A DNA stretch of 64,000 nucleotides from Hyalangium gracile (lineage in GTDB: Bacteria; Myxococcota; Myxococcia; Myxococcales; Myxococcaceae), in the NCBI RefSeq assembly GCF_020103725.1, contig NZ_JAHXBG010000011.1:248001-312000 (forward strand), read 5' to 3'. Below are positions 48,350 through 57,059 of this stretch, piece by piece. Under the pieces are notes generated by a model that was not told the origin of the DNA, made no database searches, and saw nothing but the letters and a program-made list of their open reading frames with translations. The position numbers and the translations under genes are program-made. Each line of letters opens with the position of its first letter. Within the stretch, counting starts at the first letter, position 1.

Positions 48350-49528
48350 TCAAGAGACGGGACGCCGGACTCCCGGTGCGTCCTCTTCCGCTCCGGGAGC
48401 GGGCGAGTGGTCGAGCGGATCGTCCACCTCGAGGTTCTCGCGGCGCTTGCGGTACTGCTCGCGCACGTAGGCGACGAGCTGGTCCAGGTACGAGGCCAGG
48501 GGCGGGCAGCGGATGCCGGTGCCGTCCAGAAGCTCCAGGGTGTTGTGGCAGTTGTAGATGGCCAGGTGGTTGACGTAGCTGATGGCGGCGCGCTGGGGCC
48601 GGGCCAGCTTCTCCAGCACCGGCAGGCGCAGCATCACGTCCGCGGCCCGGGCCGACAGGTTGAAGCGCGGCAGCTTCCGGTTGGCCTTCTCCGCGATGAG
48701 CTCGTACACGCGGCGGGCGCTCATGGGGTTGGGGTCCACCAGGTGGAAGGTGCGGCCCACGCCGCGTTCGTCCCTCGAGATGTGCCACACGGCCGAGACG
48801 ATGTAGTCCACCGGCACCACGTTGAGCGGGGCCACGCCGTTGCCGGGCAGCGGCAGCGGCACCACCATGGGCGACGTCACCAGGAGGATGCCCAGGTAGT
48901 AGGGGCCCTCGAAGCGGTCGATCTCTCCGGTGCGCGAGTCGCCCACCACCGAGCAGGGCCGGTAGATGGTGACGGGCAGGCTGGCCGAGGCGCGCTGGAC
49001 GATCTTCTCGGCCTGGAACTTGGTCTCCTCGTACGGGTTGCGGAACGTCTGCCCGCGGTCCAGCTCGTCCTCGGCGATGACGCCCACCCGGTCGCCGGCC
49101 ACGTAGCACGAGGAGAAGTAGTTGAAGCGGCGCAGCTGCTCGCAGTCGCGCGCCAGCTCCAGCATGTTGCGCGTGCCGTCCACGTTCACCCGCCACGCCG
49201 TCTCCTTGGGCGCGCTCAGGTTGGAGATGGCCGCCAGGTGGAAGATGTCCGTCACCTTCTCGCACAGGCGCTGGTACTCCTCGCCGGACAGGCCCAGGTG
49301 CATGTCCACCACGTCGCCGGTGAGCAGCTCCAGCCTGGCGCCCTGCACGCGGGCCGCGTGCTTCTGCGCGTCCTTGAGCATCTTCGGCTGCACCAGGGCG
49401 AAGATGTGGCCCTGGGGATCCTCGCGGGCGATGTGCTCGATCAGCCGCTTGCCGATGAACCCCGGGTAGCCGGTGACGAAGTACGTCCCGGGTCCGGAGC
49501 CCTCTGCCTTCTTGCGCGTCTCGCTCAT
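48350..49528 (-). CDS. Extended short-chain dehydrogenase/reductase (SDR e-type)
   Basis: About 392 residues from the ATG at 49528, at the conserved YFVTGYPGFIGKRLIEHI NAD(P)-binding glycine motif. IFHLAAISNLSAPKETAWRVNVDGTRNMLELA, the active-site YxxxK in NPYEETKFQAEKIV, and PCSVVGDSRTGE are extended-SDR features. The C-terminal part resembles thioester reductase or male-sterility type SDRs (RPQRAAISYVNHLAIYNCHNTLELLDGTGI). Possible substrates are acyl-CoA/ACP or lipid-linked, but this is inference. It is 23 bp downstream of the coaE stop codon, both on the minus strand, so they are likely one transcript. Confidence 0.85.
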   Translation of the reverse strand: MSETRKKAEGSGPGTYFVTGYPGFIGKRLIEHIAREDPQGHIFALVQPKMLKDAQKHAARVQGARLELLTGDVVDMHLGLSGEEYQRLCEKVTDIFHLAAISNLSAPKETAWRVNVDGTRNMLELARDCEQLRRFNYFSSCYVAGDRVGVIAEDELDRGQTFRNPYEETKFQAEKIVQRASASLPVTIYRPCSVVGDSRTGEIDRFEGPYYLGILLVTSPMVVPLPLPGNGVAPLNVVPVDYIVSAVWHISRDERGVGRTFHLVDPNPMSARRVYELIAEKANRKLPRFNLSARAADVMLRLPVLEKLARPQRAAISYVNHLAIYNCHNTLELLDGTGIRCPPLASYLDQLVAYVREQYRKRRENLEVDDPLDHSPAPGAEEDAPGVRRPVS

Positions 49529-49551
49529 GGGCGGCGCAGCATACCCGGCGC

Positions 49552-50148
49552 TCAGCCGCGCGCGAGCACCGCTTGCCACACCCGCTCCACCTGGGCTCGC
49601 GTGGAAGCCAGATCTCCCGAGTTGTCCACGATCCAGGTGGCGTGGGGGCGCTTCTCGTCCAGGGGGAGCTGGGCGGCCAGCCGAGCCTCGGCCGCCGCGT
49701 CGTCCAGCCCGTCCCGGGCCATCAGCCGCGCCTTCTGGAGGGGGCGGGGCACCCAGATGAGGATGACGCCGTCCATGCCGCCCTGGAGCCCGTTCTCGAT
49801 GAGCAGCGGCACGTCATAGACGACGCGCTCCACGCCCTGGGCGGCCAGCTCCTGGACCCTCTCGAGGAAGGCCTGGCCGACGAGCGGGTGGATGATGGCG
49901 TTGAGGGCGGCGCGCTCGGTGGCGTCGCCGAAGACGCGCGCGCCCAGCTTCACCCGGTCCAGCCGGCCCTCCGGGGTGAGCACGTTGGGGAAGCGGGCGG
50001 CCACGGCGGCCAGGCCCGGGGTGCCGGGCTCCACCACCTGGCGGGCGAAGGCGTCCGCGTCCAGCACCTGCGCGCCCAGCTCCCGCAGCATCCGGCTCAC
50101 GGTGCTCTTGCCGGACGCGATGCCGCCGGTCAGCCCATACAGCCGCAA
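49552..50148 (-). CDS. coaE: Dephospho-CoA kinase
   Basis: A 198-residue P-loop kinase, the last enzyme of coenzyme A synthesis. P-loop GLTGGIASGKST at residues 5-16, DADAFARQVVEPG, the ATP lid and CoA-domain pattern NAIIHPLVGQAF, VVYDVPLLIENGL and the C-terminal WIVDNSGDLASTRAQVERVW are all CoaE landmarks. The length is typical. It starts 7 bp after the stop of the secreted hypothetical gene, so the three genes run together. Confidence 0.97.
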   Translation of the reverse strand: MRLYGLTGGIASGKSTVSRMLRELGAQVLDADAFARQVVEPGTPGLAAVAARFPNVLTPEGRLDRVKLGARVFGDATERAALNAIIHPLVGQAFLERVQELAAQGVERVVYDVPLLIENGLQGGMDGVILIWVPRPLQKARLMARDGLDDAAAEARLAAQLPLDEKRPHATWIVDNSGDLASTRAQVERVWQAVLARG

Positions 50149-50155
50149 GGCGGGC

Positions 50156-50620
50156 CTACTTGGCGGCCTTCAGCGTGGTGAAGATGAACGAGTGCACCGT
50201 CTTGCCGTCCTCGTTGAAGAAGATGGCCAGCCCCAGCTTCTGGTAGAGGTAGTAGGTGCGGAACTCGTCCGTCATCTTCTTGACGAAGCACGGGTTGGCC
50301 GGCTGCGGGCCGTTGGGGCACGCCCCCCCGTAGCTGTTCTCGATGGTCTCCTTGTCGATGACGGGACCGGGGAACACGTCGATGCGCTCGACCGTCTTGG
50401 TGGCGGTGTCCACCTTGAACTGGGCCTGGGTGGTGCCCTTGATGGCCTCCTTGCCGAAGTAGGCGATGATCTCCTTGTCGCCGGGGACGATGCGCGAGGG
50501 CTCACCGAACTTCTGGAGGACCTCGTCCCGCTTGGAGACTCCCGGCTCGATGCCCTGCCACGGCTTGGCGGCGGCGGGCACGGCGGCGATGAGCACGGCG
50601 ATGACGGCGAGGGTACGCAT
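50156..50620 (-). CDS. Secreted protein of unknown function
   Basis: About 154 residues from the ATG at 50620, chosen because AGGAG lies 8 nt upstream and it gives a clean signal peptide MRTLAVIAVLIAAVPAAA|KPW; the upstream start at 50647 would block it. The mature protein contains GIEPGVSKRDEVLQKFGEPSR, like small BamE/SmpA-type fold domains that begin with a turn and a helix. Two Cys residues flank NGPQPANP (positions about 100-110) and could form a disulfide. No catalytic motif is seen. It precedes coaE by 7 bp. Confidence 0.7.
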   Translation of the reverse strand: MRTLAVIAVLIAAVPAAAKPWQGIEPGVSKRDEVLQKFGEPSRIVPGDKEIIAYFGKEAIKGTTQAQFKVDTATKTVERIDVFPGPVIDKETIENSYGGACPNGPQPANPCFVKKMTDEFRTYYLYQKLGLAIFFNEDGKTVHSFIFTTLKAAK

Positions 50621-50766
50621 CACGGATCTCCTGACCTTGTCGAGCACGCTATCTCACTAACGGATCGCCCAGGCAGGGCTCAAGGTTCCTCATATAGAAC
50701 GCCGGCTTGCCCCCTGGATTCAAGATGCCTTGCCCCGCCTGGAGTGCTCTGCTAGGTGCGCTCCTG

Positions 50767-51261
50767 ATGCGCACATCCGGCTTCTGGCTCCTGCCCCTGT
50801 TCCTGCTCGTATCCGCTTCGGCCGGGGCGGCCGACCTCGTCGGCCCGGAGAGCTGCAAGGGCTGCCACCCGGCGGCCTACACGGCCTGGCAGCTGTCCAA
50901 GCACGCGCGGGCCACCGACTCGCTCTCGGAGACACAGAAGAAGGACGCGCGGTGCCTGTCCTGCCACGCTCCGGACCAGGCCCAGGGGGTGACCAACGTC
51001 TCCTGCGAGACGTGCCACGGCGGGGGCCAGTACTACGCGCCCTCCTATGTCATGAAGGACCCGGAGCTGTCCCGGCTGGTGGGCCTGGTGGACCCGTCCG
51101 AGAAGCTGTGCCGCACCTGCCACGACGCCTCCTCTCCCTCCTTGCGGCCATTCAACTTCGTGGAGTCGCTCAAGGCCATCGACCACTGGTCCGCCGAGCG
51201 CGCGAAGAAGAACGCCCGCGCGGAGGCCCCTCCACCGCCCGAGCCGGCGAAGAAGAAGTAG
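50767..51261 (+). CDS. Periplasmic tetrahaem c-type cytochrome (c554-like)
   Basis: About 164 residues from the ATG at 50767, with signal peptide MRTSGFWLLPLFLLVSASAGA. Four CxxCH haem-binding motifs are present: C30KGC33H34, C63LSC66H67, C80ETC83H84 and C115RTC118H119. A distal His (SKHARATDSLSE, residue 46) follows the first haem as in cytochrome c554-type proteins. The C-terminus is Lys/Pro-rich. It starts divergently from the secreted protein gene and stops 4 bp before the engB GTG, so the two are probably co-transcribed. The electron partner is unknown. Confidence 0.9.
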   Translation: MRTSGFWLLPLFLLVSASAGAADLVGPESCKGCHPAAYTAWQLSKHARATDSLSETQKKDARCLSCHAPDQAQGVTNVSCETCHGGGQYYAPSYVMKDPELSRLVGLVDPSEKLCRTCHDASSPSLRPFNFVESLKAIDHWSAERAKKNARAEAPPPPEPAKKK

Positions 51262-51265
51262 CCGC

Positions 51266-51886
51266 GTGATCAAGCTCATCGACGCCCAGTTCGTCACCAC
51301 CGCCGTGGAGCTCAAGGGGCTGCCCACCGGGCATGCCGCCGAGGTGGCCTTCGTGGGGCGCTCCAACGTCGGCAAGTCCTCCATGATCAACGCCCTGACG
51401 GGGCGCAAGAAGCTGGTGCGCGTCTCCAACACCCCGGGGCGCACGCGCACGCTCAACTTCTTCGACGTGGAGTTGGAGCGCGACGGGGTGCGCCACAAGG
51501 TGCGCCTGGCGGACCTGCCCGGCTACGGCTTCGCCAAGGCCAGCAAGACCGAGCGCGCCCAGTGGGAGAAGATGATCACCACCTACCTCGAGAACCGGCA
51601 CCGGCTGGAGGTGGTCGTCAGCATCATCGACGCGGAGGTGGGCCCCACGCCGGAGGACCACGTCACGCTCGACTACCTGCAGCAGAAGGGCCGGCGCATC
51701 CTCGTGGTCGCCACGAAGATCGACCGGATCCCCAAGGCCCGCCGCAAGCCCCGCTTGCAGGCGCTCTCGCAGGAGCTCTCCCTGCCCCGCGAGGCCGTCA
51801 TGGCCTTCTCCTCCACCGACAAGCTCGGAGTGGACGAGGTGTGGGATGCGCTGCTCGGAGTCATTGGGAGTGCAACCAGGGTTTGA
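51266..51886 (+). CDS. engB: Ribosome biogenesis GTPase EngB/YsxC
   Basis: A 206-residue GTPase of the TRAFAC class starting with GTG at 51266, immediately after the cytochrome gene. The G1 motif is GRSNVGKSSM, G2 a Thr in NTPGRTRTLNFF, G3 DLPGYGFAK and G4 TKIDRIPKA. It acts in 50S subunit assembly. The length is typical. Pairing with a periplasmic cytochrome is unusual but appears to be an operon of convenience. Confidence 0.95.
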   Translation: MIKLIDAQFVTTAVELKGLPTGHAAEVAFVGRSNVGKSSMINALTGRKKLVRVSNTPGRTRTLNFFDVELERDGVRHKVRLADLPGYGFAKASKTERAQWEKMITTYLENRHRLEVVVSIIDAEVGPTPEDHVTLDYLQQKGRRILVVATKIDRIPKARRKPRLQALSQELSLPREAVMAFSSTDKLGVDEVWDALLGVIGSATRV

Positions 51887-51963
51887 GTTGACCGGCTCAC
51901 CCCTTCCACTGTTTCCTGGCTTCATTGAGGGTTGATTCGCACCGGTATCCGGATGCGGGAGGC

Positions 51964-53901
51964 ATGGGTATGCGTCAGTACTTGATCTTCGTGGCCTTCG
52001 CCGGAGCCGTGATCAGCGGCTGCAAGTGCTCGGATCCGCCGGGCGTGAAGCCGCCCTACGAGGTGGGCGGGAGCAGCACGGATGGCGGCACGGACGGCGG
52101 CGGCGGCGGTGGGGGCAACGACGGCGGCACCCTCCCGTATGATCCCGACGCGGGCACCACCCAGAACGGGCGTCCGGACGGCGGCTTCGTCCTGGACGGC
52201 GGCGCGGGCCCCCTGTCGGGCGGCGACAACGTCCAGCTCGACCCGGAGGGCAACATCATCCTCGGCGGCGGCTCGACGGAGCTGGCCTTCGCGTGGATCG
52301 CCAACAACGACCAGAACACGGTGTCCAAGTACGACACGCGCACGGGCAAGGAGGTGGGGCGCTACCACGCCGTCATCCCCATCGACGGGCGCACCAGGCC
52401 GGACGGCACCATCGGCTACCCCAACGGCCTGCGCGGCAACGAGGGCAACAACCCCAGCCGCACCGCGGTGGACCTCTTCGGTGACGTGTGGGTGGCCAAC
52501 CGCGCCTCGAGCACCCAGGGCTCGGTGTCGAAGATCGCCAACAACAAGGTGAACTGCGTCGACCGCAACGGCAACGGCGTCATCGACACCAGCGAGGACA
52601 AGAACAACGACGGCGCCATCAGCAACAACCCGGCGGACCGGGAGATGATCTTCCCCACGGACTGGACGGATCCGAACCAGTACGACGAGTGCATCCTGTT
52701 CAGCACGCCGGTGGGTCCGCCGGGCAACGGCACCATCAAGGCGCGCGCCATGGCCATCTCCGCCGGCATCGAGGGCAGCGCGGGTGACGTGTGGGTGGGC
52801 GTGCACAACGAGAACTCGGTCATCAAGCTGGACCCCACCACCGGCCAGCAGGTGCCGGTGAACACCGCCGGGCAGCTCAAGCTCACCCTGTCGTTCGGCC
52901 CGTACGGCGCGGCCATCGACAGCCAGCAGCGGCTGTGGGTGGTGTCCTCCGCGCTGAGCCCGGCGCGCCTGTCGCTGGTGGACACGGACCAGGGAAGGAT
53001 CGTGATCCCCAGCATCATCCCCCCGTCGAACCTGGGCTCCTCGGGCAACTACGGCATCGGCGTGGACGGCAAGGACCGGGTGTGGCTGGCGGGCTGGAGC
53101 TCCGGCCCGAAGGCCTTCCGGTACGAGCACCCGCGCGGCGTGGGCACCACCATCGGCACCTGGGCCGTGTTCGAGTTCTCCAACGCCGTGAGCCAGATCA
53201 ACACGCGCATCGGGCGCCCGCGCGGCATCGCCGCGGATGACCAGGGCTTCGTCTGGATGAGCTCGGACCTCAACTCCAGCAGCCAGAGCTCCTCGCAGCT
53301 CATCGCCTTCAACGGCGACACCGGCGCCATCAAGAGGTTCAACCTGCCCACCGTGGGCGAGGTGGACTTCATCGACGCGACGAACACGCAGACCCGCGAG
53401 GCCATCGGCGTGGGGCTCGACACGGACGGCCACGCGTGGGTGAACAACCGCTCGGGCAACGCCATGCGCGTGCACCGCGAGACGGGAGAGATCCTCCGCA
53501 CCCGCCAGCAGGGCGCGGGCCTCTACACGTACTCGGACTTCACCGGCTACCAGCTGCGCAACTTCACCGCGCCCCTGGGCTCCTACCGGCACACCTTCAG
53601 CGCCAACGAGTGCGGCCCCGACACCATCTGGCGCTACCTGGTGTGGGACGCCGTCGTCCCGCCGAAGACGTCCCTCCAGGCCTTCGTCACGGCGGCCAAC
53701 GATCCGAACGACCTGAACAACGCGAACCTGCGCAAGGGCCCGTTCACCACCTCGCCGGCGGACCTGCAGGCCGCCGGTGTGCCCAAGAGCCGCTACCTGC
53801 GCGTCGAGTTCGTCTTCCGGTCCGATGACCGACAGAGCCAGGCCTCGCCCAAGCTCAAGTCGTTCGACGTGAACTACGAGTGCGAGGTCATCATCCAGTA
53901 G
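51964..53901 (+). CDS. Secreted beta-propeller (NHL/Vgb-like) lipoprotein
   Basis: About 645 residues from the ATG at 51964 (alternatively 51970). The signal YLIFVAFAGAVISGC has the lipobox Cys, followed by a Gly/Asp-rich linker (GGTDGGGGGGGNDGG). The body has repeated propeller blades with motifs such as DLFGDVWVANRAS, AGDVWVGVHNENSV, DSQQRLWVVSS, GKDRVWLAGWSS, DQGFVWMSSDL and DTDGHAWVNNRSG. An EF-hand-like DRNGNGVIDTSEDKNNDG at about residues 200-220 may bind calcium. The last 130 residues include a region resembling a galactose-binding or Ig-like fold. Myxobacteria carry many such lipoproteins; the function is unknown. Confidence 0.8.
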   Translation: MGMRQYLIFVAFAGAVISGCKCSDPPGVKPPYEVGGSSTDGGTDGGGGGGGNDGGTLPYDPDAGTTQNGRPDGGFVLDGGAGPLSGGDNVQLDPEGNIILGGGSTELAFAWIANNDQNTVSKYDTRTGKEVGRYHAVIPIDGRTRPDGTIGYPNGLRGNEGNNPSRTAVDLFGDVWVANRASSTQGSVSKIANNKVNCVDRNGNGVIDTSEDKNNDGAISNNPADREMIFPTDWTDPNQYDECILFSTPVGPPGNGTIKARAMAISAGIEGSAGDVWVGVHNENSVIKLDPTTGQQVPVNTAGQLKLTLSFGPYGAAIDSQQRLWVVSSALSPARLSLVDTDQGRIVIPSIIPPSNLGSSGNYGIGVDGKDRVWLAGWSSGPKAFRYEHPRGVGTTIGTWAVFEFSNAVSQINTRIGRPRGIAADDQGFVWMSSDLNSSSQSSSQLIAFNGDTGAIKRFNLPTVGEVDFIDATNTQTREAIGVGLDTDGHAWVNNRSGNAMRVHRETGEILRTRQQGAGLYTYSDFTGYQLRNFTAPLGSYRHTFSANECGPDTIWRYLVWDAVVPPKTSLQAFVTAANDPNDLNNANLRKGPFTTSPADLQAAGVPKSRYLRVEFVFRSDDRQSQASPKLKSFDVNYECEVIIQ

Positions 53902-53960
53902 CGGGCGGTGCCTGCCGCGATCTCCTCCCGAGCCGGGGGGCGGTGTGGTAGGCACGCGCC

Positions 53961-55622
53961 GTGTCCGAGAACGGCAAGGGAAATGGCAAGGACGCGCAGC
54001 TGGCTCGCCAGCAGCTGCGCCGGCAGCTCTCCCAGCTTCCTCCCAGGAAGCGGATGGACGCACTGATCGAGTCCGCGGAAGCGCGGACCCTGGTGCGCTC
54101 CATGCCCGCGGAGGAGCTCTACACGACGATCCAGGAGGTGGGGCTGGCCGACGCCACGGAGCTCGTCCAGCTCGCCTCGCCGGCCCAGTTCCGCGCCTTC
54201 GTGGACCTGGGCGCCTGGAAGCGGGACAGGCTCGAGCCCCACGCGGTGCTCACCTGGCTGCGCGCCGCGCGCGGGGACGAGCCCGAGGAGTTCCTCCGCA
54301 AGCTGCACGGGCTGGATCTCGAGGTGCTCGAGTACCTGCTGCGCGAGTTCACCGCGGTGCACGATCTGGAGGAGAACCCGGACGTGAACCCGGAGGGCGT
54401 GACGCTGGAGACGCCCGAGGGCCGCTACCTCGTCGAGCTCAAGGTGGAGGGCGTGGAGCAGTCCGCGCTCCGGGCCATCCTCAATGACTTGATCGCGGAG
54501 AACCCCTTCGAGTCGGTGCGGCTGATGGAGGCCACGCGCTGGGAGATCCCCAGCGAGCTGGAGGAGGCGGCCTACCGCTTCCGCGCGGCCCGGCTGGAGG
54601 ACCTGGGCTTCCCCACGCTGGAGTCCGCGATGCGCATCTTCAGCCGCGTGGACACCGGCCCCGCGCCCGCCCGGAGCACCCAGACGGCGCTCGCGCCCGC
54701 GCAGGGCCACGTGGACTACCTGGACGCCGCCTCTCGCGCGCTGACGGAGGTGGAGCGGGAGAACCTGGAGGACGAGCTGCGCGGGGTGGCCAACGCCGCC
54801 CTGGTGGCCGAGCTGGCGGACCCCGGAGACCTGGAGGCCGTGCGCCGGGTGGGAGAGATGGTGCGGGACTACCTCTCGCTGGGGCTGGAGCACCTGACGG
54901 GCGGAGAGCCCTCGCGCGCAGCCGAGGTGGTGCGCGACACGCAGCTCGAGCGCATCTTCCAGGTGGGCTTCTCGCTGACGCTGGCGCTCAAGTACCGGGC
55001 GGAGCGGCTGGTGAAGGCGCCGCTGGCCCGGCTGGACGACACGCTGCTGGTGTTCCCCGAGGAGGCCGCCGCCGTCGAGGCGCTGCGCCTGAAGCGGCCC
55101 CGCCGCGCGCTGCGGGTGCAGGGCGCCGAGCCGGTGCCGTTCCGCTCGCTGAGGGAGATCGCCTCCAGCGAGGCGCTGCTGGCGCGGGCGGAGGCCCAGG
55201 TGGAGCTGTTCCGTGGGCTGCTGGGCAGGAGCGAGACGCACGCGCGCGACGTGCTGGCGCGCTTCGGCGTGGCGCTGAACATGCTGGGCGTGGAGCGCCT
55301 CTTCACCGCCGCCGTCGCCCTGGCCGTGCTCGAGGGCCGGGTGGATCCGCGCCCTGTACCCCTGGGACGCACAGTGGAGCTCTGCGAGCGGCTCTTCGAG
55401 GGGACGGCTCAGGCACCTCGCCTGCGTCCCAGCGCCGCCGAGCGCGCCCGGGCCACGCTGGAGCCGGCGGTGGCCGCCGAGGCCCAGCCGGAGCTGCGCC
55501 GGCTGGTGGACCTCACCCTGGAGCGGATGCTGGGAGAGCTGGGCCCCCCTTATCTCCAGGAGGGCCGGTTGGATCCCACGCTGTCTGTGATCCTTCCAAT
55601 GGAGGGCACTCCGACACCGTAA
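53961..55622 (+). CDS. DUF6178 family protein
   Basis: A 553-residue cytoplasmic protein starting at the GTG at 53961. The family opening is readable: LRRQLSQLPPRKRMDALIESAEARTLVRSMPAEELYTTIQEVGLADATELVQLASPAQ in separate short segments. The rest is alpha-helical with no recognised catalytic motif, including YLSLGLEHLTGG and DTLLVFPEEAAAVEALRL. It is found in deltaproteobacteria without a known role. It lies 59 bp after the propeller lipoprotein gene. I cannot say more than the family. Confidence 0.75.
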   Translation: MSENGKGNGKDAQLARQQLRRQLSQLPPRKRMDALIESAEARTLVRSMPAEELYTTIQEVGLADATELVQLASPAQFRAFVDLGAWKRDRLEPHAVLTWLRAARGDEPEEFLRKLHGLDLEVLEYLLREFTAVHDLEENPDVNPEGVTLETPEGRYLVELKVEGVEQSALRAILNDLIAENPFESVRLMEATRWEIPSELEEAAYRFRAARLEDLGFPTLESAMRIFSRVDTGPAPARSTQTALAPAQGHVDYLDAASRALTEVERENLEDELRGVANAALVAELADPGDLEAVRRVGEMVRDYLSLGLEHLTGGEPSRAAEVVRDTQLERIFQVGFSLTLALKYRAERLVKAPLARLDDTLLVFPEEAAAVEALRLKRPRRALRVQGAEPVPFRSLREIASSEALLARAEAQVELFRGLLGRSETHARDVLARFGVALNMLGVERLFTAAVALAVLEGRVDPRPVPLGRTVELCERLFEGTAQAPRLRPSAAERARATLEPAVAAEAQPELRRLVDLTLERMLGELGPPYLQEGRLDPTLSVILPMEGTPTP

Positions 55623-55772
55623 TTCTTTCAGGCGCTCGCCCTGGGAGTGCTCGGTTTCCGTCGTAAGGGGCTGGATCCACGAGCCTTTGTCCCGCGGGGT
55701 GACTGGCATGTCGCCTGCTATGGCCCTGGACGCACGCGTTCGTTCCGACGCCGAGGCCTCCAGGAGGAAGGT

Positions 55773-57059
55773 ATGGGTGTAGGGGAGCAGGGGCAGCAGC
55801 GAGACATCCTGGCGTTCTACGCGCTGACGGCGTTCGCGGTGGTGATGTACGCCGTGCCAGGCGAGTGGATCCCGGAGCTGGCGCCGCTGCGGCTCGCCCT
55901 GGTCACCTCGGGGCTGGCGGCGGGGCTGATGGCGCTGCGGCGCCTGGGGCGGGCCGAGCCGCTCTACTTCGACGGGGTGCGCGGCGTGTCGCTGCTGGCC
56001 TTCTCGGGGCTGGCGTTCGCGTCCATCGCCTGGTCGGTGAACGCGGACGTGACGCGGACCACGGGCATCGAGCTGCTGAAGCTCACCGCCATCTATCTGA
56101 CGATCATCAACGTCATCACCACGGGCAGGCGGCTGGCGGTGATGTGCGGCGCGATGGTGATCGCCTCGATCGTGACGTCCATCGGCGTCATCGACTGGTA
56201 CCGGGACGGGGTGGACCTGGTGGAGGGCTTCCGCTCGCGCTGGGTGGGCGTGTACGCGGACCCGAACCACATGGCCATGAACATGGCGCTGGTGGTGCCG
56301 CTGGCGGTGGCCTTCCTGGCTCGCAAGGAGTCCGGGTGGGTGATGCGCGTGGCGTGCGCGGTGGCGGCGGTGCTGGCGGTGGTGGCCATCGTGCTGAGCC
56401 ACTCGCGCGGTGGCTTCATCGGCCTGGCGGTGGCGATGGGGGTGTGGGCCATCCGTGAGAAGCGGCGCATGCAGGCCATCGTGGTGGGCGCGGTGCTGGC
56501 GCTGGGCCTGGTGATGTTCGCGCCGAAGAGCTTCTGGCAGCGCAACGAGACGGTGACGTCGTTCCAGCAGGACGCCTCGGCCATGGGCCGCGTCTACGCG
56601 TGGCAGGTGGCCTCGCGCATGAGCCTGGACAAGCCGCTGCTGGGCGTGGGGGCGGGCAGCTTCCGCTACGCCTGGGCGCAGTACGCGCCCCCGGAGGCCA
56701 CGCGGGCCTACGTGGCGCACAACATCTTCCTGGACGTGATTGGCGAGATGGGCTTCATCGGCCTGCTGTTCTTCCTGCTGTTCGCCGGAGGCGCCACGGG
56801 CGGTGCCTTCTCGGCCTCGAAGGACGACGAGATGGGCTGGCTGGGACGGGCGCTGGCCGCGTCCATGGCGGGCTACCTCGTGTGCGATCTGTTCTCGGGC
56901 TACATCCTGTCGGCGCACCTCTACGTCCTGTTCGGACTGGCGGCGAGCGCGGCGCGGATCGCCGAGGCGCGGGCGCGGGCAACGGAGTCGGTGGTGCAAC
57001 GGGTGCCGGCGAGCAGGAGCTCGGCGGCGGCGTGGGAGGGGTCAGGGCATGCGGCGTGA
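55773..57059 (+). CDS. O-antigen ligase/polymerase (Wzy-like) membrane protein
   Basis: About 428 residues from the ATG at 55773, preceded by an excellent AGGAGGAA. It has roughly 10 predicted membrane segments (for example ILAFYALTAFAVVMYAV and VVPLAVAFLAR) and a large periplasmic loop with RWVGVYADPNHMAMN, FAPKSFWQRNETVTSF, GRVYAWQVASRMSLDKPLLGVG and AHNIFLDVIGEMGFIG. This is the O-antigen ligase/Wzy signature region (PF04932-like): the NxxL-type motif before the last helices is visible. Its stop codon overlaps the start of the GT4 gene by 11 bp, so both serve one polysaccharide pathway. Confidence 0.9.
   Translation: MGVGEQGQQRDILAFYALTAFAVVMYAVPGEWIPELAPLRLALVTSGLAAGLMALRRLGRAEPLYFDGVRGVSLLAFSGLAFASIAWSVNADVTRTTGIELLKLTAIYLTIINVITTGRRLAVMCGAMVIASIVTSIGVIDWYRDGVDLVEGFRSRWVGVYADPNHMAMNMALVVPLAVAFLARKESGWVMRVACAVAAVLAVVAIVLSHSRGGFIGLAVAMGVWAIREKRRMQAIVVGAVLALGLVMFAPKSFWQRNETVTSFQQDASAMGRVYAWQVASRMSLDKPLLGVGAGSFRYAWAQYAPPEATRAYVAHNIFLDVIGEMGFIGLLFFLLFAGGATGGAFSASKDDEMGWLGRALAASMAGYLVCDLFSGYILSAHLYVLFGLAASAARIAEARARATESVVQRVPASRSSAAAWEGSGHAA

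Noticed and set aside
53874-56999. A 1041-codon open frame antisense to the DUF6178 and Wzy-like genes
   Set aside because: No domain or start signal; it spans two real genes on the plus strand.
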